The notes below the pieces were generated by a model. That model saw only the letters and a program-made list of their open reading frames with translations, ran no database searches and was not told the DNA's origin. 64,000 bases of DNA from Mercenaria mercenaria. Its lineage: Eukaryota > Mollusca > Bivalvia > Venerida > Veneridae. Of this stretch, positions 35,441 through 47,600 are shown one piece after another. The position numbers and the translations under genes are program-made. Position 1 is the first letter of the stretch. Each line of letters starts with the position of its first letter. The DNA lies in assembly GCF_021730395.1 (NCBI RefSeq), contig NC_069364.1, positions 77,555,501 to 77,619,500 on the forward strand. The letters run 5' to 3'.

Positions 35441-36045
35441 TTTGTGTTATCAGTTTTTGATGTTGTTCGTAAGAGGTATAACATTAAGTATATGTACATG
35501 TAATTTATTTCAGAAACAAAAATAAACTAACTTTTTTTGCAAAGATCTTAGATAAGCCTGCATTAGCAAACTCTCCCTTGAAATTCATACCTTTTTTGGC
35601 TTAAGAAGCTTCTTTTTCATATTTTTATTGCACTGACATTTATCAGTTGAATAGTACAAACTCTTCAAGCTCAATTAGTAAACATCAGTAATGGACTTTG
35701 CTTTTCTCTTCGGAAGCTATAAAATAGTTCAACTTAAAACTCATTTTCTTTCATTGCTATGATGCAAATTATTCGCTATTTTTATATATATATTTATCAC
35801 TGCAAAACCTCTCAACGTTTAGTACATCTCTTTTAATAACTCATCACTATAAGAATGTTGCTGCACCCACCAGTCGCTTTTATCGTCCCGATGTGTGTTT
35901 GTGTCCTGACTTTTCTATATTACATTATACGCATTACCGTACGTACATGTCACTTGGCATGAATGTTCACGTGTCTTGCGCAAGAACCAGACCCCTAACT
36001 TCAAGGTCAAGGTCACACTTAGATATCAAAAGTTAACAGGGTTTG
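35441..36045. other. Flank of LINE, short CTTCAAGGTCAAGGTCACAC trace
   Basis: No gene seen. 35,945-36,035 contains 'cttcaaggtcaaggtcacac', the same phrase as in the tandem repeat at 48,570-49,070. Confidence 0.4.
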
Positions 36046-36090
36046 TTTCGTGTTCAGCCGACGCGTTTCGTCGTACCGTAACTGTTCGCT

Positions 36091-36714
36091 ATGTACTTCT
36101 ACTTGACGTTATCACTTAAATATAACCGAGAGAGCACGGTACGACATCTGGCAACGTTGTCTGCTTCTTTCGACCTAAATTTTATTGACACAGAACTTTT
36201 GAGCTTTACACATAATCTTAAGTATTTCTTCCAGAAATTACCCCTAGTGTACAATCCAATTTATTACAAGGTTGTAAATAAAAAAGTACGAATCCTCGAT
36301 TTGATACTGCTGTCGGGAGACATTCACCCAAACCCAGGTCCAGTAAATACGCTTAATACCCAATCTTCTTCAGAAAGAAGTTCGTCAATAGGTTCATTAA
36401 ACAGTTCTATGCAAATACTGAACAGTGGACTAAGCATAATGCACTTTAATATTCAGAGTCTGCGACCTAAACTAGACATTATTGAAATTGAAGCACAACA
36501 GTATGATATCCTCATTTTTTCAGAAACCTGGTTAACAGACGAGGTAGACAATGAAAGCCTCAAAATATCAAACTTTGAATTTCCTTTAAGATGTGATCGG
36601 GTTGGTAGGACAGGAGGCGGAGTCGCGATGTACTTACGAGAAGGCATAAATGGTAAAATACGAAATGATCTAACAATAAACGGACCAGAAACTCTACTGT
36701 ATGGGTCGAAATAA
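36091..36714 (+). pseudogene. LINE ORF2 N-terminus with 2A-like motif and endonuclease start
   Basis: 207-residue open frame. Residues ~70-84 are LILLSGDIHPNPGP. The 2A consensus is D-x-E-x-N-P-G-P, and here His replaces Glu. Residues ~115-175 are the first half of the endonuclease (HFNIQSLR, FSETWL, GGGVAMYLREG). The frame is lost at about 36,708 inside the endonuclease. Confidence 0.75.
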
Positions 36715-36917
36715 AACACCAAAACAAGTCAATTTTAATAGGTGGTTTTTAACGTCCGGCAAGTTCTAACAACAATTACTGGCTGCTAATAGAGGAAAGT
36801 ATTGACAGGGCCTATAACTCTCAAATAGAGAACATAGTTATCGCTGGAGACTTTAACTGTAATCAAATTGACGATAATTCTAAAAAAAAAAAGACTAATA
36901 TTATCTCTTCGTATAAT

Positions 36918-37886
36918 ATGTACCAAACAATAACCGAACCAACACATTTTACCGAACATTCATTTTCTTTAATTGACCTTTGCATTGTCAAAAACATAAA
37001 CAGTGTAATTACTAGCTTTGTAGCTGACCCGTTTATACCTGATTTAGTTAGATATCATTGTCCTGTCGTACTTGTTCTGAAATTTATTAAACCAAAAGTT
37101 ACGTCATTCAAAAGACATATTTGGAATTACGATAAAGGTAATTACGATAACTTTCGCCATATCCTTAATCTCACCGGCTGGAACAACATCTTGTCAAATG
37201 ACAATATGGACCTAATAGTAAAAGATGTTTCATTCGCGATAAAAACTACTGCCGAAAAGTCTATTCCGAACAAAACAGTAACTATACGCCCAAATGATGT
37301 TCCTTGGTTGAACACAAAAATACGTAGACTGATACGCCAACGCAAACGCGTACATAAGCAAGCCAAGTTAGAAAATACAGTACATGCCTGGAATAGATTT
37401 AAGACTAAAAGAAATCAAGTTACCAAGGAAATAAAGCGTGCAAAAACTGAATATCAAGACAAAGTTATTGATAATATTAATGAAAACTCATTAACTTCAA
37501 AAAATTGGTTCAAATTGTCCAAATCTGTAATGAAATTACAAAAAGTAAATAACTCCATACCAACGTTATTTTCACATACCACAGAAGCATCTTCTTATTC
37601 CGACAAAGCAAATATGCTAAACAATTACTTTTCAGAGCAGTCCTCATTAGATGATACAAATAAAGCCCTTCCTGTATTAAATAAAATTACTGATTCTTCT
37701 CTTGTTGACCTCGAACTTTCTCAACAAGATGTGATCGATGCTATTTCACAACTCAATCCCACAAAGGCGTCTGGTCCTGATTTCATAAGCCCTAGACTGC
37801 TAAAGGAAGCCTCTAACGAATTATCTGGACCCCTTGCAAAAATTTTTAACATGCTCATTAAAAAGGAGTACTTCCCATCTGAATAG
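36918..37886 (+). pseudogene. LINE ORF2 middle part (endonuclease end to RT start)
   Basis: 322-residue open frame. It begins with the endonuclease C-terminal part (SFSLIDLCIVKNINSVITSF, then YHCPVVLVL), continues through a basic connector (IRRLIRQRKRVHKQAKLE) and ends at the beginning of the RT (INPTKASGPDFI-like LNPTKASGPDFISPRLLKE). The remainder continues in another frame from 37,887. Confidence 0.8.
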
Positions 37887-37981
37887 AAAAAGCACACGTC
37901 TCACTAATATTCAAAAAGGCCGATCCTTCTAATCCAAGTAATTACAGGCCCATTTCCCTTCTTAGCAGTCTTGGTAAATTA

Positions 37982-39536
37982 ATGGAACGCTGTATCCACA
38001 AACATCTTTACAACTACATCATTGACAATAATTTGTTGACGGCTTTTCAGTCCGGCTTTATACGAGGCGACTCAACAACCAGTCAACTTTTATATATCGA
38101 TAACGACATTTGTCAAGCACTAGACGATGGAAAAGAAATACAAATTGTCTTTTGTGATATTTCGAAAGCATTCGATCGCGTTTGGCACCGCGTCCTATTA
38201 GAAAAGTTAACTTCATTTGGCTTACAAGGCAATTTACACAACTGGTTCAAATCCTATCTTACTAATCGACACCAAAGAGTTGTTATTAACAACTCATAAT
38301 CTGAATGGAACGAAATAAACGCTGGCGTCCCACAAGGCTCTATACTGGGTCCTCTACTCTTCCTTATTTACATAAACGATATCGTTACAGAAATAAAATC
38401 TAACATTAGACTTTTTGCAGACGACACTAGTTTATATCTAATAGTGGGTACTCCCAATTCTACTACAGTTACCTTGAACAATGACCTCGAAAAAATTAAC
38501 ACATGGACAAAAACTTGGCTGGTAGACTTTAACCCAAATAAAACGGAATCCCTTTTAGTTTCAAGAAAGAAAATTAAATCGATCCATCCCCAGTTAACAA
38601 TGAACTCAGTCCCTATTCAAAACGTACTTGAACATAAACATCTAGGTGTCATTTTTGATAACGAAGGTAAATGGGATTCTCATGTGTCTTCTATGATATC
38701 TAAAGCTTGGAAACGTATAGGAATGTTACGGGGTTTGAAATACCTACTTAAAAGATCGTGTCTTGAACGACTATATTTTTCATTCATTCGACCTTTATTG
38801 GAATATAGCGATACTGTCTGGGATAATTGCACTGCTGAAGATGGAAAAATTGAAGCAATACAAATCGAAGCCGCGAGAATCATTACCGGCGCTAAAACAT
38901 TATGCAGTATCAATAACCTCTTAAACGAGTAAAAATGGGAACCATTATCTTCTAGAAGAAAAAAAACATAAGCTAATTACCTTTTATAATCATCTTACTC
39001 CAAATTATCTGTCAGACTTGATTCCGACGAACTCACAAACTCGGTACGCTTTAAGGAACATAAAAGATGTTCCTTTAATACACACGCGCACGCAGCTTTA
39101 TAGAGAATCATTCCTTCCTTCCGTCATTTGCGAATGGAACGCGCTACCCGAGCATATAAAAAATTCATCTACATTAAGTAAATTCAAGCGTAAACTTAAT
39201 ACGAATTGTTATAGTGTACCCCACACTTTCTTATTGGGAGCAGACCTTCATAGTCGTCTTCGTCTAGAATGTAGCTCCCTGAAATACGACTTATTCAGAA
39301 AATCAATTGTAGATAGCCCGCACTGCATATGTGGAGAGATTGAAACAGTGAACCACTTCCTACTAGTCTGTCATCTTTATAACGCACATAGACAAACATT
39401 CTTTTCACATTTACCGTGTCCAACAACCTTCCAAAATCTTATTTACGGTTCTGAAAACCTAAGCCAACCAGAAAACATTACCGTGTTCTTGCAAGTTCAA
39501 TCATACATCGTTGCCACACGACGTTTCACGACATGA
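37982..39536 (+). pseudogene. LINE ORF2 reverse-transcriptase core and C-terminus
   Basis: Three blocks separated by interruptions: 37,982-38,299 (SGFIRGDSTTSQLLYI, FCDISKAFDRVWH); 38,444-38,932 after the GVPQGS and FADD boxes (LGVIFDNEGKWDSHV, SFIRPLLEYSDTVWD); and 39,018-39,536 (TRTQLYRESFLPSVICEWN, then the CxC...H...C cluster). Catalytic Asp pair FADDTSLY lies at about 38,410-38,433. Confidence 0.8.
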
Positions 39537-39871
39537 TGCTTATTAAAGAATTTGGATTGTCGAGTCGCGTGCACATCGGGCATTGGGCGATTGTTGATTG
39601 CAGCAAACTTCATTTTCTTTCCTTTTTTGTTTATTTCTTCTTTTATCCTTCCCGTTTTCAAAAATCTCATAATATGTCATCTCAAAAATATACACACACA
39701 TATACTCAAAATTTTCACCAACGCCATTAAATCTTACACAATCAAGGAAACGTATTCATATAAGTCTTCTTCGAAGACTTGTTTTCGAGTCCTATGTATA
39801 ATTTGCTTATACTAACTGTATGTATGCATGTATATACTCATTGTAATCGAAATAAATACTGTTTAAACCAA

Positions 39872-39883
39872 CAATGTCAGATA
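39872..39883 (+). repeat. Left target-site duplication of truncated LINE
   Basis: CAATGTCAGATA, repeated exactly at 41,674-41,685 after the (AACC)n tail of the second LINE. Confidence 0.75.
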
Positions 39884-41673
39884 GAAAATAACTTTATTTC
39901 TTCTCTCTAATCTGGATTTGTCCCCAACGACTCAACAACAAACCAACTTGTCTCGATATACAATACATTCTGTCAAGCACTAGATGAAGAAAAAGAAGTC
40001 CGTGCAGTCTTCTATGACATCTCTAAAGCCTTTAATCGCGTCTGGCCAAAAGGTCTTCTTTTCAAACTCGAATCCACAGGTATCTCTGGACGTCTTTTAA
40101 ACTGGTTTCGTGACTACTTATCACAAAGAAAACAAAAAGTAGTTCTTCCTGGTGGCTCTTCTGATACAGTTGTAATCTCTGCTGGTGTACCACATGGCTC
40201 TATTCTGGGACCTCTTCTCTTCATTGTTTTCCTCAATGATATTGTTCATGACATACACTCTATCATCAAACTCTTTGCTGACGATACAAGTCTATATATC
40301 ATTGTAGATAATCCAATATCTGCTGCTGAATCTTTGAACTCTGATCTTTTAAAAATAACTAAATGGTCGAATGACTGGCTAGTAGACTTTAATCCAAGAA
40401 AAACAGAGTTTCTTCTTATCTCTCGTAAAGTTAATAAATCCTTACATCCTCCTTTAACCATGCATGATGTCCAGATCAATGAGGTTGAATCCCACAAACA
40501 TCTTGGAGTTGTCCTCTCTAAAGACGGAACATGGCACGAACACATAGATAGTATCAAGGAAAAGGCGTGGAAACGTATCGGTATCACGAGAACCTTAAAG
40601 TTTATTCTTGATCGCAAATCCCTCGAAACTATCTATCTGTCTTTTATACGACCTCTTCTTGCGTATTCTGATGTGGTATAGAGTAATATTACCCACCAGG
40701 AAGAATTTGAACTTGAGAAATTCAACTGGAAGCCTGCAGAATCATTACTGGAGCAACAAAATTAGTTTCTTTTGAGAACCTGTACAATGATACTGGATTT
40801 GAGCCCCTTAAAATCAGGAGAAACAAACATAAACTAATCCTATTCTATAAAATGACTAATCTTCTGACTCCCCATTATCTCTCCTCCTTGGTTCCAGATG
40901 CCGTTGGCCAAACATCTTAATACAACCTAAGAAATGCAAACAAAATCAGAAACTTTCAGTGTCATACACAACTATATGCTAACTCTTTCCTACCATCAAC
41001 CATAACCGAATGGAATCAATAAGCACTAGATCTGAGAAACTCTCCAACACTAGCCATCTTTTAAAGGAGACTTTTCTGGAGGACACAAAGCCCTCGACCA
41101 CTTCTATGTTTGAAACCGCAAATACCAAATTCTCCATTGCAGACTCAGAACACATTGTAGTTCTCTAAATGACGACCTCTTTTCCAAGAACATCGTTAAT
41201 AGCCCACTATGTACATGTGGCGAGGTTGAAAATACATACCACTATTTCTTCAACTGTCCTATTTACACAAGAGAGCGCACAGAATTATTCAACAGCGTCC
41301 AACTAATTTCCAACATAACACTACATACTTTGCTATATGGTAATTCATCAATCACAAACACACAAAATAATTCTATCTTTCTACACGTACAAAAATACAT
41401 ACAGCAAACAAACAGATTTAAAACATAACACGACTCCAAATTATCTAATTTCTTAATTCAGACCTTTTATGAGTATGATATAAGTCCGTCGAACATAACC
41501 AAGTGCTCTAAAGTGACCACTACAACCTATCTTTTCTTGCTTCTTGCTTTTCTGTCCTTTCTTTCCTGGTTTCAAATAAGCTTGGCTTTCTATTCAATCC
41601 TTCATGATGTAATTATGTAACGTTTCATGTTGTAAATATATATGAATAAAATATTGTTTAAACCAAACCAAAC
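39884..41673 (+). mobile_element. 5'-truncated LINE related to the upstream one
   Basis: Begins inside the RT (SGFVPNDSTTNQLVSI) and follows the same order: FYDISKAFNRVW, GVPHGSILGPLLFIVFLND, LFADDTSLYI, NDWLVDFNPRKTEFLLISRK, SFIRPLLAYSDVV. It ends in a worn C-terminus with CTCGEVENTYHYFFNC and a 3' untranslated part ending GTTTAAACCAAACCAAAC. Interruptions occur near 40,680, 40,765 and 40,920. It shares the 3' tail with the element at 36,046, so both belong to one clade. A 12-bp duplication marks a target-primed insertion. Confidence 0.8.
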
Positions 41674-41685
41674 CAATGTCAGATA

Positions 41686-42180
41686 ATAGAAAAAATAGAA
41701 AGAAAGAGTCTGATTTTAAACCTGAACCTTTTGAAATCTGGTCAGACTAGTCTTCTTTTCAAAATATATGGCAGTGTTGAAACTGGATCACCTTGATATA
41801 AAAGTCAAGTCATAGAAAAGTAATTTAACACTAGAGTTAACAATTGTTACTTGGACGTCCTAAAAATTTCTTGTCAATTTCGAGTGTTTTGTTTTTTGTT
41901 TTTTTTGTTGTTGTTTTTTGTTTTTTTGTTTTTAATATAATTTGGCACACACAGTTAAGATAACAAGACTGGTCTCGTATGCAGTACAAATAAAACATAT
42001 CAAGTATATATTCTCTTTTTTATACAGATTAAATTTTATTACAATGCATCATTTATGGAAAATATCAATACTTTATATCAGTTTGTAGTAAACACATGTA
42101 AAAAAATCAAATGGACTTCTTAACACGTGACTTTACGATAGAATCGCGATATTTGAATCTGAATGTATTTGTTGTATTTA
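41686..42180. other. Non-coding spacer
   Basis: Contains a T/G-rich low-complexity run (TTTTTTGTTGTTGTTTTTTG) at 41,890-41,935. Nothing else recognised. Confidence 0.4.
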
Positions 42181-42189
42181 TATTTTTGT

Positions 42190-42960
42190 ACAAGTTAAAG
42201 CATAGCAAAAGTTCCTTCTAGGGCACATCTATATAAATGTATAAGGATGATCTTATAAAATTTTGGTTGCAATATTTTTTTAAATACTGGTCATCAGTGT
42301 GTGGAACCCCTGGATCGGAAACAAGGACAAGACCAGTCTACCTTAATGACATTCCGTATCATCCCGTTTAAGCGCCCCTGGGGCGTTACATTTTGCACCA
42401 AGGACGCATTTATTTCAGTACCAAAATACAAAAAAAACTAAAATTTTGAAAAAGAACTATGTTATTTTCTACTGCCTAAAATATCAAGTCCGCTTTTTCC
42501 AAAGTCTTTACGCTAATATAAGTTGTGAAGTCCAACAATAAAGTAAATCCGTTACCACTTTCAGTTGAGTAAATACGGCAATGAAAAAAAACTGGCTATA
42601 CACATTGACCCGGTCAGTCAATGTCCACATGTAGTATACCATTTGAGGCATGAACTTGTTGCGCACAATTAGAGGGTCGCATTTGGGATTTGTTTTCACA
42701 TTTTGACCATGCATTCGAAAGTAAAGACGTATGTTAACCTTTGTGACAAATAAGATGTTTGGCATGTTCAAAAAATCCACTTTTCCATCCTCGCGTTTAG
42801 TAATATGTAATCTGCGGGTCGCGTTCAGCCAGAAAGTCGCCTCAATTAGAAAAGAATAATTTTAACGTGAGATGGAACACGGAGTTTAATTGGCCAGCTT
42901 GTAATGACAACAGCTTTCGAGGTCAGTTGCTCAGTCAGGTGGGACTTACCTATACTAAGT
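42190..42960 (+). repeat. Direct duplication, upstream copy
   Basis: Starts 'caagttaaagcatagcaaaag' and contains 'ggtcatcagtgtgtggaacc', 'gttttcacattttgaccatg', 'gacaaataagatgtttggca' and 'ggccagcttgtaatgacaac'. The same order recurs at 49,690-50,335 in the last intron of the ACOT/BAAT gene. Identity is high in blocks, with insertions unique to each copy. It has no coding role that I can see. Confidence 0.75.
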
Positions 42961-43661
42961 GTTCCTTCTTAAGAGAAGCAACAATGACACGGAAAAGACA
43001 AAAAGAACATATTATATGGACAAACATGAGCTATTTGCTTCTTGGGTTTACTTGACATTGACTCTTTCTGAAGGCATTAAATGTTTAAAGCATCCTAAAG
43101 GTAAGACACCATCTCATATCGCTATAAAATTTGTAAAACTTATAAATATTTGTGACACAGTTCAATATTTAGGACAGGCGGTAGATAAATCAGATTGTAT
43201 AAAAGCTTATCAAAGGGATACTGCACTGAAGGTACTTAACTATTCTTTTTGTTATAAATTTATTAACATACCAATATACAATTTACAGCTGAGATACTTG
43301 TATAACATCCCCAGTCTATTTGTTTGTATTTATTGGTTATCCGACTAATTAAGACATGTCTACATTGCAAATATGTTTTTTTAAGAAAAAATGTCAATTT
43401 TTGATCTAAATTTTAATCGAACTACTTTTACTTATAAGGTCAACACATTATGTTTATCAGCCACTAAGGTCAGTGTGTTGCGATAAGTAGATAGTGTTTT
43501 AAATAAAGTTTTCACGGATATAGGTCAGCATTTTCTGTTGGCATTGTAGATGTATATTGGTTTAATCACGTAAAATAATAAAATGCCATTTCGTATACTT
43601 CAAATATATAAGTAAATGTAAAATATACGACAAATAAATGCGTTAAGTCTCGGTCACACTA

Positions 43662-44297
43662 CACCGTATAGCGTTAACGGACGTCCAACGTATAACAAAA
43701 TTTTTAATCCGTTCGTGTCCGTTCGCATGGGTTTCTTTTCCGTTTCTCACGCGGCGCCTGCGCTCCTTGTCCGGCGATGTTCGTTCTATCCGGTGGCAGG
43801 TTTTGAGCATGTTCAAAATTTAGAACGTACACCACCGGACAAAGTTATCCGTTAGATGTACGGTAGCAATGCGCTGATATGCGTTTTGTTCGTAACTCGT
43901 GCTTTCCCTATTCTGTACTTGTCCGGTTCGCATCCGTTCTTGTCCGGTTCGCATCCGTTCTTTTCCGGTGGACCTGATTCACGGCCGGACTACTACCGGA
44001 CATGCAACGGATGTAACGTATGTTCAACGGATGATAACTGACAAGAACGTTTTGTCAGTCTTTCATGCGTTGCGCTTACGTTTTATTCGGTACAAGTCCG
44101 TTACTAGTACGGTGATATCCGTTAATTGAACGCTGTTCGTCCTGTATATATGTGTTAATCTTACGGTCATACATGCGTTTTATGCGCCCCACCGGTCGCG
44201 AGAGCACCGAGCAGCAGCGGGGGAATGCCCTTCGTCACCGGATAACTTTCTGCCGCAATTTTTCTAGTCGTTTGGCGTCCGTTAACGTTATACGGTG
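43662..44297. mobile_element. MITE with CACCGTATA ends
   Basis: CACCGTATAGCGTTAACGG at the left is matched inverted by CCGTTAACGTTATACGGTG at the right with one mismatch. It is 636 bp long, with internal short repeats (CGCATCCGTTCTTGTCCGGT). It lies 370 bp upstream of the first coding exon of the ACOT/BAAT gene. Confidence 0.7.
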
Positions 44298-44665
44298 ATT
44301 ATATGTAATATATATATGTATTAAGTAATGCCCTTTCGGATACCTCAAGTACACATTTTTATCCTTTTTCCGAAGTTCTGCCTTTTATATGTTTAAATCA
44401 TTTTTAGAGTATTTGTCTTGTATAACCTAATTTTATCAAATCGATTTGTACGTCTTACTTACGACATTTGTTGAATCATTTTCGACCAGTAATTTTTGTT
44501 TCTCTCACTTAGTGTTTCTGGTTATTTCCTGTTATTAGCTGTACATAACATGGTGAAGCCATTTAAATGTAAAACACTATTATAAGTCTCGATTGTGATA
44601 AGAAAACTTTTTCGTTTTGAGTATATTCAAGAAACTATTTTTACTTTTCAGATAAATGAGAAAGC

Positions 44666-47600
44666 ATGTTGCCATCTTCACTTCGTTTGTTAGTACTGAA
44701 AAGCCATATAAATCTTCACAGAAAGACTTGTTTTGGTAAGGGTGATAATGGATTCAGCATGATAGTTACACCTTCTTTAGGTATGGTTGATGAAAAAGTT
44801 AGAATTACACTTCGCGGACTTGCTGCTAAGCAAACTGTGACCCTTATTGCAGATGTAACAGAAAACGGAATGAAGTTCGAATCTCGTTGTGTTTATCAAG
44901 CCAATACAAATGGAAATGTAGACAACTTTACTGACGGGTCCATTGGTGGTAGCTTTGTAGGTATGGACACAATCTTTTTACGCATAGTGTTGTCACTTTT
45001 AAACCCTAAACACTTTAGTTATCATTTAGTCTTGTTGTTTTATTGTGCCGGTGAAAATATTTTAGTCTTACCTGTTCCTGTTATACTAAAATCTTTAATT
45101 AGTAGCATTTTTTACATTTAGGAATAGAACCCATGGGTTTATTTTGGAGTCTAAAATGTATTTCCGGACCTCAACGATCTGCTCGCCTGGTAAAGAAAGA
45201 TGTGTGTACGCCAATAATCTTCAATATCAGGGTTTTCGCCGGGACACAAACTGACCCTAACCTCTCTGTTCCACCGTTGGCTTTGACCAGAGTACAGAGA
45301 CTATACAAACATCCAGGCGTGAGGAGAATACCCCTAACAGGGAGATTCAAGGGAACAATTTTTTCTACCAGAAGGTGGTAGTTAAACTTAATATAGACTT
45401 AATTCTATTGAAATATTTAAGCATATTGACTGTCTTCCACACTTAAATTAAAGTGGTCATAGGAACGTAATACACAATAAAGGATTCAGGATAAAATGTT
45501 ATATACTTTCTACGTCTACATGTAGTACCTGTTATGTCTAAATTACTGACTTCCACTGTTGCTTGGATATAAAATATTGGCAGAAATGCTGACCTTGCTA
45601 TAGGCAACGTTTCTGGCGCCGCAGTGGTCAGCAAGATTAAATGTGGAATGCTAATGCTTTTTCAGGCACGTTGGTTCTGAAGAGCAACTAAGATACTGGT
45701 ATACCTATTAAACGCATTTCTGATTCAAGATTTTTTTTATAGAAATGGATGCATACATGGGTGAGCATGCAGTTCGCTTGTATGATGCACGATAACTCAT
45801 GATTTTCATGTTTGAAATGTTACTTGTTTGCCTTTCAGGGGATGGGCCTTTCCCAGGTTTAATTGACATGTTTGGAGGTATTGTCAGTTTAATTGAGACA
45901 CGAGCCGCTCTTCTAGCATCGCATGGATACGATACCATGGCATTATCGTATTTATACGGAGAGGGACTTCCACAATTGCTTATGAGCACCGATTTTAGCT
46001 ATATAAAGGTGAAGATTGTTCTGAAAACGTCTGTTATAATGCATTTCGACTGACCTAATTTTAAGTGAACATACTGATCGTGCTTGTAGGTGACCCCACG
46101 AAGTAATTTAACTAATCGAACTTTCGATATGCCTAAATTTAAACTACCGGGTATGACATTTGTTGCTTCATGTCATTTCCTCAATGTTCTTAATTAGATC
46201 AACTGAAAGGTCATTCTAACGTTGTCGCATTTGATGATGCATTTTGTCCACTCTAAACAAATATGTAGAAGCCCGCCCGCTTAGCTTAATAGGGAGAGCG
46301 TTGGTCTACGGATCGCGGGGTCGTGAGTTCGATTCCCGGGCGGGGCGTATGTTCTCCGTGACGATTTGATGAAAGACATTGTGTGTGAAATCATTCGTCC
46401 TCCACCTCTGATTCATGTGGGGAAGTTGGCAGTTACTTGCGGAGAACAGGTTTGTACTGGTACAGAATCCAGGAACACTGGTTAGGTTAACTGCCCGCCG
46501 TTACATAACTGAAATACTGTTGAAAAATGCAGTTTATCCCAAAACAAAACAAACATTGAAGTTGATAACAGTAGTGTACGCATAACTTTTCCAGTTTACG
46601 ATTGTTTAAAGTCATAAGTTTGCATTCAAGCACCATCGATTTATCATAAATATTTTCTATATACTTTTTCAGGTTGCCTTCTGTTCAAGAATGATACGTG
46701 TAGCATTCAGTTCGTCTAATTTTAGCAATATCATATATTTAGCCCTTCAGTTCAAGAACTATACTTGTAGTTTTAAAAGTTCAAGAATTATACTTGTAGT
46801 TTTAGTTTTCAGGTCGTTTAGCTATTATATATTTAACATTCCATTACTTTTAGGAAGCGTGCGAGTGGTTTATAGAACAAGATTTCATTGACAAAAGTCG
46901 TCTTGGTGCGGTCGGATTGTGTTTTGGAGGCTTTCTTTCGCTCGCTTTGGCATCTGTATTACCTCAGGTGAGTAGCAAATAAGAACTGCAGTCCGGAAAA
47001 GGTGGTAATAAAGTGATTATACGGGAAAATATGAAACCAAAGAAAGCAGTGTACCTCTGCAACACAATATTTATAAAATGTTATAGACATATCCATATAG
47101 TCATTGTTATCAAGCTTTAAGAATTGCTGATATTTATGTGAGCTAATGCAGTTGCCATTCTTCCGTCCGTCGTCCGTCAGTATGTTACATTTTTCATAGC
47201 TCTAGTCTCATACAACGTCTCTTTTGTATATTATATCCGAGTCATAGATGGAGAGCGCTGGTCAATATTACTAAATAGAAGTCGTCATGCTTGTGCGCAG
47301 ACCTACATTGATTTTTTTAGATTTTGTTGTATATGTAGAATTTTTATCCATTAATCATTGATTTGCCTAATTGCCTAAAGTCTTTATAACATGACGTGTA
47401 TAATTTGCAGTAGGTTAATCTGTCATACAATTCTCAAAGACTTGTACTGTTTCAGATTCGAGGCGTGGTGAATGTAAATGGCGTTACAGTGACAGCTGAA
47501 GAAAACTGCATTGTTTGTGAATCACCGGCTTGGTAATTTTAATCTGAAATATCTTTTAAATAGGCAGGTCCAGTAAATTCTTTATTCTCTCACAGAGAAA

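Larger units (their letters stand above)
36046..39871 (+). mobile_element. Nearly full-length LINE (APE endonuclease + RT)
   Basis: Order of parts: a leader with DLILLSGDIHPNPGP (36,298-36,342), an apurinic-type endonuclease (IMHFNIQSLRPKLDII, LIFSETWL, then the worn VIAGDFNCNQ and FSLIDLCIV), a connector, and the reverse transcriptase (NYRPISLLSSLGKLMER, VFCDISKAFDRVWHRVL, GVPQGSILGPLLFLIYIND, LFADDTSLYL). The end is a Cys-rich C-terminus (CICGEIETVNHFLLVC) and stop near 39,534. The 3' untranslated part ends AAATAAATACTGTTTAAACC. The reading frame is broken at about 36,708-36,770, once between 37,880 and 37,890, by a stop after VVINNS (38,297) and by a break near 38,932. It is therefore dead but young-looking. 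The clade is jockey/CR1-like by motif; I cannot go further. Confidence 0.85.

Noticed and set aside
42959-43348. 129-residue plus-strand open frame next to the duplicated segment
   Set aside because: Begins at the edge of the duplication, shows no recognisable domain, and has no clear partner exon; a GT donor at about 43,231 could make it an exon but nothing supports that.
46272-46347. tRNA gene
   Set aside because: The A- and B-boxes are good, but the sequence continues into a SINE body with an AAAAC tail and the acceptor stem does not end as in a functional tRNA.
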